From assembly GCA_015501055.1 (NCBI GenBank), contig JADNYV010000387.1, positions 1-32,508 of the forward strand: DNA of 32,508 bases. The letters are read 5' to 3'. Shown here in pieces: positions 11,441 to 22,944 of this stretch (its first letter is position 1; each line of letters opens with the position of its first letter). Under the pieces are notes generated by a model. The model was given only the letters and a program-made list of their open reading frames with translations. It was not told the origin of the DNA and did no database searches. This stretch comes from Mucidula mucida (lineage: Eukaryota; Basidiomycota; Agaricomycetes; Agaricales; Physalacriaceae). The position numbers and the translations under genes were made by a program.

Positions 11441-13277
11441 CCATGACCTAAAGGGCGATGTCTGTGAATTACCACTGTATACGAGCCATGTGTCCGCTAT
11501 CCAGTATGGGGGCATCTCTCTGAAACTCATGGACACTCGCGATTCAGCCCAGAGCACTACACCGATGCGACTTGATGACGCGATCAGACAATTTATGTGC
11601 CCGTCTCTTTCCGCGCTGATGTACTATGTGACTTATCACAAGTACGATAAAGGAGAATCCGACTGGGTAGCGCATTGTTGGGCTATCAGTGTAACCCAGC
11701 CGACCGTGGTGAATGTCCCAAGTGATACGAGATTGCGCCTTGCGCTTATCCAGAGCCCTCACACCCAGCGGACAAGTTTCTCATTGCCGGAAGAACCCAG
11801 CTATGCAGATGCCTCGACAGTAGGACATGCTATTTCGTGCATCCGGCGGAGCGTCGGTCTCGACAATATCTATTTGGAGTATATTCCTCATGACACAGAT
11901 GTTTTTCAAGCAACTTTCTTTGCTGTGAAGAGTGTTATCAACTCTGACGCTTTTGAAGTCAATGAGCCACTATTGTTGTGTGATCGTGCAAGGCTCTTGC
12001 AGGCCCTTTTCCGAACAATCATCCTGGAGCCAGAGCTTCGTGGACCTTACCATGCATGGATGTCTGAAGCGATAGCCTGCAGAGTGATTTACACTGTGTT
12101 TCGCAATGATTTGTGCCTCGCTAGGAACCCCTCCTTGCCGGCGGACGTATTAGAAGCAGCGGTGCTTATGAAGTGTGGCATACTTCTACCAAAGTTCTGC
12201 GCACAGCTTTGTCAGAGGGAATGGCTCGACGTTGCAATTTTGGTCTGGTTTCATCGAGATGGGTACTACGGCAGCTCGCATGAGGACGAGCTATTCTATC
12301 ATTTCATGGCGTCTGCTTTTGTCAAGGGCTTGGGTATTTTACGAGAAGTTTGCACTGCCGACTATCTTTTACTAGAGCCGTACGTTCAGACTCCCTCAAA
12401 CACGCTAGCACTTGCGGAACTCTTGCTTCTGTCGGACATTGAAAGGCTAGATCACTTGGCTTCTTTCATTCCAAAAGACGCTTGGGTGTCGTGTTTGAGC
12501 GGTCTCCGACTCTTCCTACACTCTGAAAATCTCAAAGAAGTATACGAGGAAGAGTCACTCCACCGGCACCCACATTGTGCGAATGTCAAGCTCACATATG
12601 ATGCCTTCGAGGACTTGGATACAGCCTGTTATGAATCGCCATATTTTCACATTTTCACATCTTATCATATCTTATCGGGACCCTTGTCTTATCAACCAAC
12701 GGACCGTTTCATCATCTGTTTCGTTACCGATCATACCCCTTTTCATTACCGAAGCTGTACTCATGTCGGACACACGCCCAACACATGGATGACATCATAC
12801 ATGCCGATACCTCATGGACTCCCTATTGTATACACACCGCCGACACTCGTAGCACACATGGTCGTTTCAGTATTATTACTTACATGCAGTCACCACTCGT
12901 ATTTAATGGTTTCACGGACTAGTAGCATACAACACTGGGTCAAGGGCGTGGAGCATCCCTAGTGGAAACATGTATGGACAAGGAGCTTCAAACACAGACT
13001 TACTAGTATATAAGCAGTAGTGTAGTATCATTGTACTTTAGTTCCGATCTCGTTTATACACCTGGCCTAGCCTAGTCTTACGAACACGAACGCTTTCTTC
13101 CTTAGTTCTTGCTGTGGTACCTGGTTGAGTCTCGTGGCTTAGTCAGTCGCTAACACAGCCCTATTACAGGCAGCGCGGAACATAAATTGTGACGCCCACC
13201 AGCCAAATCATGATGGCCGCAAAACGTGTCGTACCACATCTGTATGTATTCCTCTTCATTCTGCTCATGGTGGATAA
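9624..13277 (+). pseudogene. DUF6535 membrane protein gene, right copy, decayed
   Basis: This is a paralogue of 430-2265. Exon 1 is 9624-9909. The second intron is 10110-10161. Membrane segments are GLWFVSLTISLTTALV (near 10378) and VPLIIGLLPVLMHAALG (near 10540). Lesions are: the first intron's acceptor and the start of exon 2 look deleted (near 9945-9955); a TGA at 10510 where the left copy has CGA; a TGA at 11014; and a frame change near 11245. After that a long frame runs 11280-12626. A solo LTR at 12627-13155 interrupts codon 3 of an Asp-Thr-Ala stretch. Beyond the second target repeat the same frame continues to a TAA at 13275-13277, so the original C-terminus is visible on both sides. 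As it stands, the frame instead enters the LTR and stops at 12960. Confidence 0.87.
12627..13155 (+). mobile_element. Solo LTR of Ty3/Gypsy family, with CAGCC target duplication
   Basis: The 529-bp LTR starts TGTTATGAATCGCC and ends GTCGCTAACA (TG..CA ends). It is flanked by the identical 5-bp sequence CAGCC at 12622-12626 and 13156-13160, as expected for Gypsy integration. A TATA box TATATAAG is at 13007-13014. It has the same length as the 3' LTR at 29323-29851 and is very similar to it. No internal element sequence remains, which fits LTR-LTR recombination. Confidence 0.97.
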
Positions 13278-14113
13278 GTAGTGATCATCTCATAGCCATC
13301 TCGGAAAATTTGGCACCGTCTCGTTGGATTAGATTCGAAGTCTGTCGTAGATACCGAAAAGATCCTGTCTGTCGGTTCCGGATAACGACGACCCATGTAC
13401 AGTATAACTAGCTGCTACGTTAAGAGGATATGTTGAATGTAAATCATTACTATTTCTTCCGCCGCCATGCATTCGACGTCGGACGAATCACGAGTGAAAT
13501 GACTGTCAGGGAGCAGCCAGGTGTACAAGCCCAGTGACTCTGCAGCATGCTCTATCACTCACAGCGGGTGGCCTATGGCGAAATCGCCCATGACTCAGCG
13601 AGTCGTCGAAGACTGATCGCAACTCGAAGAAATGAAGTCGTGTTGACAGTCTTGGAAACACTGACGGAGACGATGAAGTCATCTATACCAGGAGGACAAA
13701 CAGTATACAAGCTGCATAAGCCCTGACTCAAAAGCTCTAGAGGAATTATAATTGCGCCACAGAACGAAAACAACTAAGTATACTGTATGAGCTAGGTACA
13801 GCATCCTGATGGATCATCGCATGCTTTTTGTCTTAAGAGGTTATTAAGAGACCCGAAATAACCCCCGATCGGTCCTGCAAATTTTCAGAAGGGGTTTCTT
13901 AGTGGCGGAGACCACGGCCATCCGCCAGGATACGAGTTGTTTACGCACAGTTTTTGGTATTTGCTGGACTGCAGCAATGTCACTCGCCGCCCAGGGAATA
14001 AGCCGCCCCGGCCTTCAAGGAGGCAGACTCACGATCCGAACGAGGCACCGACTGTTCAATGGTATTCATGAAAGAGCGCAGGTAGCTCTTCGTGTTGCCA
14101 CCGACAAGACTCG
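13278..14113. other. Intergenic, no gene seen
   Basis: Only short open frames without recognisable features are present. It separates the decayed DUF6535 gene from the remnant zone at 14114-14420. Confidence 0.45.
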
Positions 14114-14287
14114 GGGCGAGGCAGAAAGACCGGAGAACTTCAACAACGGATGCAGTTTCGAAGTAAAGTTTTCGTGGGCAATTGTACGGAGCAAAGGAAA
14201 CGACGGAGTCTTGGATGGACAAGCGGCGTTGTAGACGGGGAGGATGTTTGTGATAGTGTACGATGTCAATAGTGATACCGGTGTTAT
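14114..14287 (-). pseudogene. DUF6535 gene remnant
   Basis: On the minus strand this closely matches 10640-10845 of the right DUF6535 copy: YTITNILPVYNAACP, then the FPLLR and ENFTSKL blocks and LLKFSGLSASPR. Relative to that copy it has an internal deletion of about 27 bp near 14262 and another of about 14 bp after the CPSKTPS codons. No start codon, upstream membrane region or downstream part is left. It is a third, fragmentary copy of the family within 14 kb. Confidence 0.85.
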
Positions 14288-14420
14288 CTCCTTGAATCGA
14301 AAGCATCTGCATTGATAAACCGGTTGAAGAGGTCGTCAAAGCCCGGCTCCTTGGCCAGGCCTCATGCTCCACTTCCACTTCTTGAGCCCCGTTCTCGTCC
14401 TCGTCATCCACCAACCCAGG
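14288..14420 (-). pseudogene. Remnant resembling the 3' end of the 19772-21945 gene
   Basis: One minus-strand frame reads VDDEDENGAQEVEVEHEA followed by FDDLFNRFINADAFDS. The gene at 19772-21945 ends with an acidic stretch and then LESLFDEFVNPDAFD and a stop. The DNA also matches, both sharing GCAGATGCTTTCGATT or the near form CCAGATGCTTTCGATT. Here the stop is replaced by a run into the DUF6535 remnant, so two gene scraps are fused. The match is short, so this is a moderate call. Confidence 0.5.
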
Positions 14421-14809
14421 AAACGTCGATAAACGATTTCCTCCCAGCGTGCCATGTAATTTCCGAGTGCGCAGATACTCGCGCCTAAATGGCATCGACG
14501 CGCTAAGGGCGGGAGGAAAAGAAAGAAGAAAGAAAACGTACGGCCGGCGTTCTCTGAATCGGCCAAAACGATGACAAACGAGGACGAGCTAGCATGTCTT
14601 CTACAAGGAAATCGTAGCGCGTCGTATTGAATGAATATGAGATGTGTATAGATACTAGTACATATTACCCACAATAAGTAGGCCCGCCTGTAATGTTCAA
14701 TCCTCCTAGTAGTACAGAAAGTGTTACAAACAACAATGCCCAGGTGTGAAAACAGCAAACAGAAAACAAAGATCAGAACAAATAGAAAGCGTACTTGGGA
14801 AATGTTTCC

Positions 14810-16743
14810 TTATGCCCATCCATCGTCAATCCACCACCGCTTTTCTGCTCCGCTGATACTCCACTCTGCGACGCTCTCCGTCGTCGCGACATACACATAG
14901 CCGCCAGTCGGATCGAAACACACGCCCGCAATATCGAGCCCGTCTGTCCCGGCTGCAGCTTCTTCCTCTCTCACTACAGAGATCCTGCGTGCTGGAGGCG
15001 AGAATGACGTAAACCGCGCTCCAATATGTACGGATGGTGACGGCGAGGAGGACCTGGACGGCGTGTGCGATGATAGACAATCCAACTCATCCACCACCAT
15101 GCCGTCATCATCTCTTTCGCGCTCCTCGGTCGCGTAAAACTCCGTACCATCACGGTCACGTCGCGTCCTAATTCCGTGACCGGCCAGAAGGACCTGGACA
15201 TCATTCTCGACATCTCGATCCCCCATGGACGGTATCACCACGAGGTCGTCATCTGTGTCCCCCGTGGGGGTAGAACGCCGTGATCTCCGTCTCCGAGATG
15301 AGGGCGACATGGATGGAATTCGGAATGTATCCTCAAGAGCCATGAACATGTAAGCAGAAGGGGTTGGCGGGTCGTCGTAGGACATTGTCGGAGGGGTAGC
15401 AATACCGGATTGTGATAATGTAGGATGAGGTCGTCTTGCGGGGGAATGTGGAGGTGGAGGTGGGGGAGTCGGAGCATGGGGAGCCTGGACAATCTCCTCC
15501 GTCTCGAACGTCCTAGCGTCGATAATGTGTAATAGAGACGTGTGCTATAGTTTATCAGACAAAGTGCCATGAGTGGTCAGGATAGATCTCACCTCAGTAA
15601 AAGTCATAATCTCCTTACCCATACCATTTCTGCCACCTTGACTAAACTTGACATTGCGCACGCTCCAACCGGGAGCCTTGCAGCTGCCTCGTGTCCACTC
15701 CCACGGATCGTCGGATAGCCACCCAGTTGCGCCTCCCGTTCCCAGAGCTACTCGTGACTTGTCAGTCTGGAACGTTTTCAAGGGCCTTGTACTCCGGACA
15801 TCCCAAACGGCGACAGTGCCTTCTTGTGAGGCGACAGCGTACTTGGTTCCATCGGATGAGAAGGCCGCAGAAAAAGAAGCGACCAAAGCGGTCGAAGCAT
15901 ATGGCAGAAACGATACATCGGGTGGAGGGAGCGATAGCGTGGCAATAGGTGTGATGTTGATATGAGAACCACCAGTTAATCGATGGAGGAAGACTTTGGA
16001 GGTATCGCCAACAGAGAGCAAAGTTCGTCCATCCGGTGATACGGAGGCTGTAAATGATTGAGCTTAAGATTACAAAGTAGATGGCAAGCGACACGCACAA
16101 TGATTGATAGGCACGCCCAAATGTATGCAGCCAGATTCGGGCAGCGACGTGAAGTGCTCGTTTCGGACGGGTATATCGAAGAATCTGACTGTCCCGTCGT
16201 TGTTGCTGACAGCCACGCGCGGCTCGACGCTGCTCTGATTCGACGAAGTCATACTAAGCGATGTGAGGAGCAACGAGTTGTTGATGGATCCCCGAATATG
16301 GTCGTCAAAGTGCCATCGCAATTGAGCGCGGCGGTGCCGTGACGACGACGGCGAGTAGCACGACAGGTGCATCTCCGCCTCCTGCCCCCCCGCAGCGAGT
16401 AGCGTGTCGTCGGTACCCGGTATCATCATAGAGGTGAGCGTATTAGGCGTGAAGGGTAAATCGACCAGCTTGCGCGGAGTCTGCGCGATACGGTTAGTAG
16501 CGTGTCAGTCGCTCAAGTGTGGCGCTCACCGAGTCGGGCTTGTTGAGGTTATGCTCCATAAGAGCATTTTGCTTCACGTATGCAACCACGCCGCGCTCGC
16601 GCGGGCATACAATAAGATCTCGGAGCTGACTGCAGGCGGGTGAGTCGGAGACGGCTTTTATCATGAGGGTACACTCACACATGACCAATGTGCACGTCGG
16701 CCGACGCGACCGCTGTTGGCGTCGGCGAGCTTAATAGTGGCAT
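14810..16743 (-). CDS. WD40-repeat protein, DUF2415-like
   Basis: Five exons on the minus strand: 16743-16679, 16629-16530, 16480-16099, 16047-15593 and 15544-14810. Introns of 48-51 nt have GT..AG ends. The product is about 578 residues. An N-terminal QLRDLIVCPRERGVV follows the first junction. WD40-type strands are seen in AVSNNDGTVRFFDIP, FSSDGTKYAVAS and GTVAVWDVR. A block MTFTEHTSLLHIIDARTFE follows, which resembles the DUF2415 region of fungal WD40 proteins as I remember it. The C-terminal third is Pro- and Ser/Arg-rich, then ends with another beta-strand-like unit, GVCFDPTGGYVYVATTESV. The start is uncertain: the frame stays open to 16923 with upstream ATGs. A scaffold role is likely by family, but no partner can be named. 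No lesions were seen, so it is probably a host gene rather than transposon cargo. Confidence 0.7.
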
Positions 16744-17258
16744 TCCTCTCGCCATCGTGTAAAACGATGAGCAGACAGGTCGTGATGGTGGTCGGGAACA
16801 AGGCGTGTACGGGGTCATTGCTAAAAGCACCGAGTCTGTTCCCACGATATACGTCATGGGCAGATCACCCAACCACCCTGCCATTGTCGCTTTATTCGTC
16901 TCCATTGTCGCCGGACGGCACATTTCACATGCGCTCTCATGCCGTTGAATTGACAGATCCTTCTTCTTGTTTACATTCGACTGTGCCCATTCTCAATTCT
17001 CTATCCATGGAATTCAACAAGTCCCTCTCTGACAATATCAATCCCAGGCCTGTTGTTACGCCACCATTCTTTGTCCATCGGCCTTCAAACCTTGTACCTC
17101 CGTTTGGTGCTGAACTCGGGTCTGTGGACCCGAACTCTCGCGTAACATGCCCTTTGATCACCGTCCCTCGCACTTTCCTCCATCTTATGTTACAAAGGTA
17201 TCATCGATTCCTACATGTACATAAATAAATCCAAACCCAAACCCGCCATCTATCTATC

Positions 17259-17920
17259 CTAGGAATACCTATACCAATCAATCCCCGCTCGCGCTATATC
17301 AGCATCAGACACCCTCAACGGCCTATTCCCATATCCTTCCCTCCTACTCGTCAAAAACCTCTGCTCTGGCTTGGGCTTAAAATACTCCACCAAAAATCTT
17401 GCAAACCCCTCTATATCCTCTCCCGAATCCTCCTCCGCCTCCGGAACCGCCACCCAAAGCTCATACAACTCATCCCAATTAACCTCCGCCTCCTCCTCCT
17501 CCCTAGTAGGCGGCTGCACATACGCCGGCAACTCAGGAATCGGCACCGGATACCTACAAACCAAACTCATCGGAAACCCCTCCGGGCATTGCGTCTTCCA
17601 ACTTTCAATCATCCCCCACAGCTCAATACACACCCACTCCGTCTCTTGCACATTCAGAAACCGGACACTTCTCTCCCTCTCAAACTGCTGCATCGTCTTG
17701 AACGAAGCCATGAACGGGAAACGGTGCGCGCCGAGGAGGATGGCGATGCTATTTGGGCCTTGGAATGTCTTTGTGACGAGCAACATGCGGTCGTTGGGGG
17801 ACAGGTAGGGCGCGGTGCACCATGCGACGTAGCGGAGGACGTCGAACTCGCGGAGGATACTCGGCCTGAGACTTCGCGGAAGGTAGGTTTGGTGCTGAAG
17901 GGGAGGACCGCTTCGAGGAA
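17259..17920 (-). CDS. Unidentified protein, duplicated gene copy A
   Basis: I do not recognise this family. The frame reads at least from the codons for LPRSLRPSILREFDVLRYVA (near 17880) through MASFKTMQQFERERSVRFLN and an acidic Glu-rich stretch to GYGNRPLRVSDADIARAGID and a stop at 17259. There is no clear membrane segment or signal peptide. Copy B (22981-23650) keeps the same frame with mostly conservative changes and an indel in the acidic stretch, which supports real coding. An ATG at 17786 exists, but conservation extends upstream of it, so the true start is probably in an earlier exon that I could not place. Intron-like donor sites lie around 17930-18000. Confidence 0.55.
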
Positions 17921-18424
17921 TGCTGCCATCGGTAAGTCAGCGCCGGTGAAGAGAGGTTAGGCTTACCTTATTCCTCTGTTGGTAAGTCGTCGGACGGTAA
18001 ACACCATAGTAAAGTATGTACTCTCTTGTGAGTTGGAGTGTAGTGAAAGGTAGAACAATGGGCACCATCGATTGACCATCTAAATAGACAATGGCGAGTA
18101 CCGTGACTTTCTATGCACGAGGTTCTACATTTGGGTATCGCGTCCCTTCAGATGGTCTGGTCGGCTCGTGCTAAGAGGTTTGATTCAATTTGAGAACATG
18201 ATCAGAGTGATTGAAGTAGCGTAAGCTTCAACAGAAAGTGTACATAGTAGAGTAGATATCATACTCACAGGCGAGATATCTACGTAGCATATACAAATGG
18301 CGCTCAGAACTTCGTCAAGTCCACTGTGATCATATACATAGCCACTGAGCAACCTCGAGAAATTGAGCGCAGTGTCTCTGTCGTGCTCGTTCGAGGGAAA
18401 AATGTGATAATCAGAAGGAGGCTG

Positions 18425-18975
18425 AGAAAAACCATGAGAGTAGGGTTCTTGTCGGTGGCAAGATGGACCAGGATAGCGACATGAAAGTAAGTAAGGAGCT
18501 TGAAAGGAACTGCTTGTCCTCGTTTGGCATCGCCTTTGCCGAAAATGCCGACCCCGCGTTTTTTTCCTTCTTCCTTCTTTTCCTCGCGTCGATACCACTT
18601 GAACCCGTGCGAACTCGTATATCACAACGACTGTGGCGCGTTGGTGGTAGAACACTTGAGTAAGGACTTTCTTGCATCGATATGAACCTTGGACGTCCCG
18701 GTTACGTGTTGTTTCCTCAACGCTATGTTATCCTTCGTGCGAGTATGCCATTGATGTATCGGCGCTCAGCGGTTTCCTCTAGACGCGCCCAGCCGGGTTC
18801 TTGCATTAGAAACAACGCGGTAAGTACTTGTATGTTCATGTCGTATTTCAAACGAATAATCAGAAAACAAGAGTCTAGCCACTTGTATATCCCTTTGCGG
18901 GTGGCCGCATATAGGCTGATAATCAGATGGGTATGTATGTGTGGCTTAATCGCTGGTGATCGTCTCCTTTGAATA
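18425..18975. repeat. Near-identical block shared with 24155-24705
   Basis: By eye there are only about half a dozen differences plus one short indel over about 540 bp, while flanking parts of the same duplication differ much more. Short plus-strand frames at 18463-18663 and 18682-18972 are kept in both copies, but so is every other base, so coding is unproven. Consensus donor-like GTAAGTA sites follow ATGAAA (18487) and AACAACGCG (18820). Identity unknown. Confidence 0.75.
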
Positions 18976-19195
18976 GTTGGCTACCTGGTACGTGTCTTCT
19001 CGAAATCCTTCAATGGCGAGAGCTATGGCGGCTTCATACCTGGCCAGATTTCACTGTATCCGATTTCCGGAGAGGCGTGCTTTTTCGCTCTAAACGCAAT
19101 TATACTCAGTGCTCTTGAGCTCGTACGGTACACAAAATCTGGTTGGTACGACGTCTATTAAATCTAAAATGGCTCTTCAATCCTAGGAGTCCAAC

Positions 19196-19771
19196 GATTC
19201 TCACAACTCTATCGTTGCGTAGGCTGCTGATACACGCACGCGCGAAACGTTTATCATAGGAGCTGAATATCGTCTTCTTCCATTCTTTGACGATAGATAT
19301 TGTCGACGGTAGATCCTGGTGCGCATCTTCTCAGGGAACACCGACGACACAGGCGCTAATTGCTCTCTCGCGGGTTAGCTCTCATCGGGGCATCGATTTA
19401 TCTGCAGAATGGCGTGTTCCTCGAGGATTAAACTTGACCTGCGCCGTGAGTATCAATGTGCCTCGTTGAATTCTCTGCCCTCATGCAGCTGAAAGCAGGG
19501 ACATTCAAATATATGTGCCACGCTTACTGCCGTGGCATGTACTGGGCACAATGAAGTGGCGATCATTCGTCCACAACATTCGGCATGCTGCAACAGCCCT
19601 CGGCATCATTGTACGGTAGCCAGTTCAAAGCGGACGCTGATGGTGTGACTTGCACGTGACCAAGCACATTTCGGGAGCTTTTGGCGATTGTCCATGTATT
19701 ATTTGTACCTCCACCATCCCTTCCACTCTCACTCTTGAATACCTTGCTCGCCACCGTTACCACGCGCCAAA
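19196..19771. other. Intergenic / promoter region of the disordered-protein gene
   Basis: No gene is supported here. It runs from the end of duplication copy A to the ATG at 19772. Short open frames at 19287-19469 and 19563-19787 have no recognisable features. Confidence 0.45.
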
Positions 19772-21945
19772 ATGCCTCCGCCGACACAATCCTTTCACAA
19801 CAGTTCGCTGGCGAACGCCCTGCAGCCAGTAAGCGCGTCTCTTTGTTTGATTTTAGCGTGTGTTGCTCACCATATTGTCAGACTTCGTCCGTTCTCCCGC
19901 CGAATAATCCCCACGCGAACTCCATCCATTACCCCGGTGCTGGACACTATCCAATGGACCGCACATACTCGATGCCCCAGGTCGGAGGCGGCGGACCACC
20001 TACACCTGCTCCTCTACAGCAACAATACTACACACCCCAGATGCCGCTGCTCCCACGGAACCATTCATTCACCTTTACCCAATCTACGCTTCAGAATACC
20101 CAAAGACATGATATCCAACAATTACGACAACCTGGAAACGACCAGCGCCCGACCAATGCACAATACCAACCTACGTCGCACCTTAATGTGTATCGCCCGC
20201 AGATGCCACCTCCTCCTCAGAATCTGAATGCCCAATACAACCATCATATGCAACAATTACTACCACAAACTGTGCGCCCGCCGAACGCACAATACCAAGC
20301 TAATTTCCCCAATCCCTTTCACCATAACGCGTCTCGCCCGCAGATGATGCCACCTCCACCTCAGAATATCGGTACTCAATACAACTATCTTAGTCAACAA
20401 TCACGACCTGGAAACGACCAGCGCGCGCCCCACGCACAATACCAACATCCTTTCCCGGCCAATGTCAATCCTTCGCAGCATAACGCATATCTCCCGCATG
20501 CACAAAGGGATAACGGTCAATCATTCGCTCATTCCCAATCAGCGCACGCGCAGCTACCAAGGACACAAAGTCTGCCAGCGCAGTACATGAATTCTAATCC
20601 AACGCATCAAACGCGTGCGCCGACTGCATTTCACCCCCACCCCAATGCTCATAATACGTCGAGGACAACTTTTCAATCGCCTGCTCGTGTGGATGAAAGG
20701 TCCATGAGTTTTTCTGTACCCAGCCGTTCTGCGACTAGCTCGTCGACGTCGGCCAATTATGCAGCTCATCAATCTGTAGCTGCGAGTCCTATCACTGGTA
20801 ATTCATCTCAGTCGACACGCCCGACAAGCCTCCAAGGCTACCAGTTCACACCTCCAGCCCCTCCCTCGTCGACATCCAATTATGCAGCTCATCAGGCTGT
20901 GTTCGCTAATAACCCAGCTCAGTCGACAGGCCCTACAAGCCTCCAAGGATATCAATCCACTCCTCCGACGCGGCCTCTCACATCAAACGCTCCCGTTCAT
21001 CCGCCTCGTCAATTCGCGGCACCGAGCGCTCCAGTTCCAGTTCGACGTGCCGTCGCTCCTGTGGGACCGTCTCCGCTTCAGAGATCGATGACGACCCCAG
21101 GCCCTGTGAGCGCTAATCCGTACGCGCACCTGCTACCGATGGGCCAGAAGCAGACCCAGATCGCTGAGCCAGTAAATGCATCGAGACCAGTTCCCCAATT
21201 GCGTAGGAGCACGACAGAGCCTACTGTGGGCAAGAGGAAATATGCTGCAGACGAGGAGGAGAGGCAGGCGAAGAAGGCGAAGTACACGGTCTCCAGAAGT
21301 GATATGGCCCCAGAACCTGTTCAGGCTGCAGTAAGTGTATTCAGGTGTGGCGTAGAACGGGATCTGAATGCTCATCAGCACCCTCTCCAAACGATAGAAG
21401 AAATCGGGGAGTCCCAGTTGACAGGCGTAGGTGACTTACTATACACATCGAATCTGTTGTTGACGATCTTTCTTTCTTAGCTCTACGAAAACAAAAAATC
21501 CGCTGCCCTCCCCGAGCCCAAACTCGTCCATGGCGATGTCGTGCCTGGCTGCTCACCCATGCATTCTACACAGAGCACTGTGAACGATTCGAGAGCCAAG
21601 CGCCGGCTGAATATCCTGAAGGCGCTGAGCGCGGAACAAGTTAAGAGGTTGATTGAAAAGATGAACCATATGAAGAAGAACGGCTTGTGGCCCCCCAATG
21701 GTTCTACTACCCATCCCTACCCGGCGCAGATGGGCGATAAGGTCATTGGAGATAACAGGGCGCGCTCGGTCGATGACGAAGTCTTGACTCTCCCGGGTCC
21801 TGTGCGTGATAAGAGGAATGGGGAGCAGGAGGATGACGTGGATCGCTCAGGGGATGACGAGGAACCCGAGCATAACAAGGAGGGGAAGGAGCGGGAATTG
21901 GAATCACTCTTCGACGAGTTCGTTAATCCAGATGCTTTCGATTAG
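19772..21945 (+). CDS. Q/P/N-rich disordered protein, putative nuclear
   Basis: Three exons: 19772-19828, 19882-21330 and 21481-21945, with GT..AG introns of 53 and 150 nt. The product is about 656 residues. The ATG at 19772 (MPPPTQSF) is chosen because splicing from CAGCCA to ACTTCG keeps the frame. Residues about 30-440 are rich in Gln, Pro, Asn, Tyr and His, with degenerate repeats of PPPPQN-x-x-x-QYN and of TSLQGYQ-x-TPP. A basic KRKYAADEEERQAKKAKY near residue 480 looks like a bipartite nuclear signal. The last exon has a charged helix with AKRRLNILKALSAEQVKRLI, then an acidic tail ending in LFDEFVNPDAFD. Such composition is common in transcription or RNA-granule factors, but no family was recognised. 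A scrap of a relative lies at 14288-14420. Confidence 0.72.
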
Positions 21946-22944
21946 TGAAGATACCCGTAGCTATATCTTTTGTTTCAGGTTCGCGTTGGTGTTCGTTATT
22001 TATTAGTGTACTCTATGTAATGCAACTGTTGTGATCTACCTTTTTGAGAATGAATATTCAGTTGGCTAGGAGTCGACAGTCATTTACGCGGTAGGTGAGT
22101 CCCTTCGGCTCTTTCATGGATGACTCAAGCCTCTACTAAGTAGTAGTAGGTATGACTACAGGCATTGTGAATTCTGATGAACAGAAGAGTTCTAATTCAA
22201 CTTCCATGAAGCGACATGAACGATAGGTAATCAAACTCTTTCGATTGTACACTGAAAGTAGTGAGTTAGCATATCATCCGCGAGCGAGAAGAAGAAGATC
22301 TGACGCTGTCCATATACTTAAGCGCGCGTGGCCCTCTGCATCTATCACCAGCGGCTCAAGCTCAGATGACTGGACCGCCAGTTAGGGCGCGAGGAACGAG
22401 CGTCCTAAAACAGGCGTAAGGCCAAGCTAAGGAAAGGCTCCGGTCCGGTATATTACTCGGTAGCATTCATTGGGGTTGCAACCTAATAGAGTAACTTGTT
22501 GACACTTCCCCCAACCCTGTGTTTGCTCTCGTTCTTTCCTTTCTCCTCCCATCCTCACTCATTCAGCCTCGTTGGTCGCGGAAATTTTAAACCCGCCCGC
22601 CTACTCCCTATGTGTTGGTTGAGTAGACTCGTGTGGTGTCCATCCGGCCTTCACCAGAGTTCTCCGCTTGCTTGCTTTCTTGACCGCGTGGTTGATGCAG
22701 TCTGGTTGTCCGGCACGTGACCGTCCGGTTACCCTTGCCATCTCGCTGACTGCATCCACGCTTTCACCGTTTTCCCCCTTTCCCAGCAAGCGGTAACCTC
22801 TACCCCCAAAGCACTCAAGATACATAGCATCTTGAGTTCCTACCTTCTTTACTCTCCTCTTCCCTTTCTCTCTCTGGACTTACAAGCACCTGACTTAGCT
22901 TGGGGGAGATAAAGCTACAGTAAGTCAGGTGTCATCGACGATAT
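21946..22944. other. Intergenic region, no gene seen
   Basis: About 1 kb lies between the disordered-protein gene and duplication copy B. It has pyrimidine-rich stretches at 22500-22600 and 22830-22880 and a short hairpin at 22887-22931. Open frames of about 74 codons on both strands (22496-22825) have no features that support coding. Confidence 0.5.
22887..22931. repeat. Perfect 11-bp inverted repeat (hairpin)
   Basis: CACCTGACTTA (22887-22897) and TAAGTCAGGTG (22921-22931) are exact reverse complements around a 23-nt loop. It sits about 15 bp before duplication copy B starts. It could be a chance hairpin, a terminator-like structure or the end of a small element. Confidence 0.7.

Larger units (their letters stand above)
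17222..19195. repeat. Direct segmental duplication, copy A
   Basis: This is homologous to 22945-25315 in the same orientation. It starts at AAATAAATCCAAACCC just after the minus-strand gene's stop codon and ends at TCCTAGGAGTCCAA. It covers the unidentified gene, its upstream region and the 18425-18975 block. Copy B is longer because it carries an extra diverged repeat of the right-hand module. Confidence 0.9.

Noticed and set aside
12627..12962. LTR-encoded reading frame shared by all LTR copies
   Set aside because: The frame lies in LTR sequence, breaks into different frames through an 8-bp repeat difference between copies, and has no gene features. Treated as readthrough.
18463..18972. 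Short plus-strand frames conserved in 24096-24701
   Set aside because: The block is near-identical as DNA, so conservation does not show coding. No start context, domain or codon-pattern evidence was found.
22496..22825. Small open frames on both strands upstream of duplication copy B
   Set aside because: They overlap on opposite strands, lie in pyrimidine-rich sequence and resemble nothing known.
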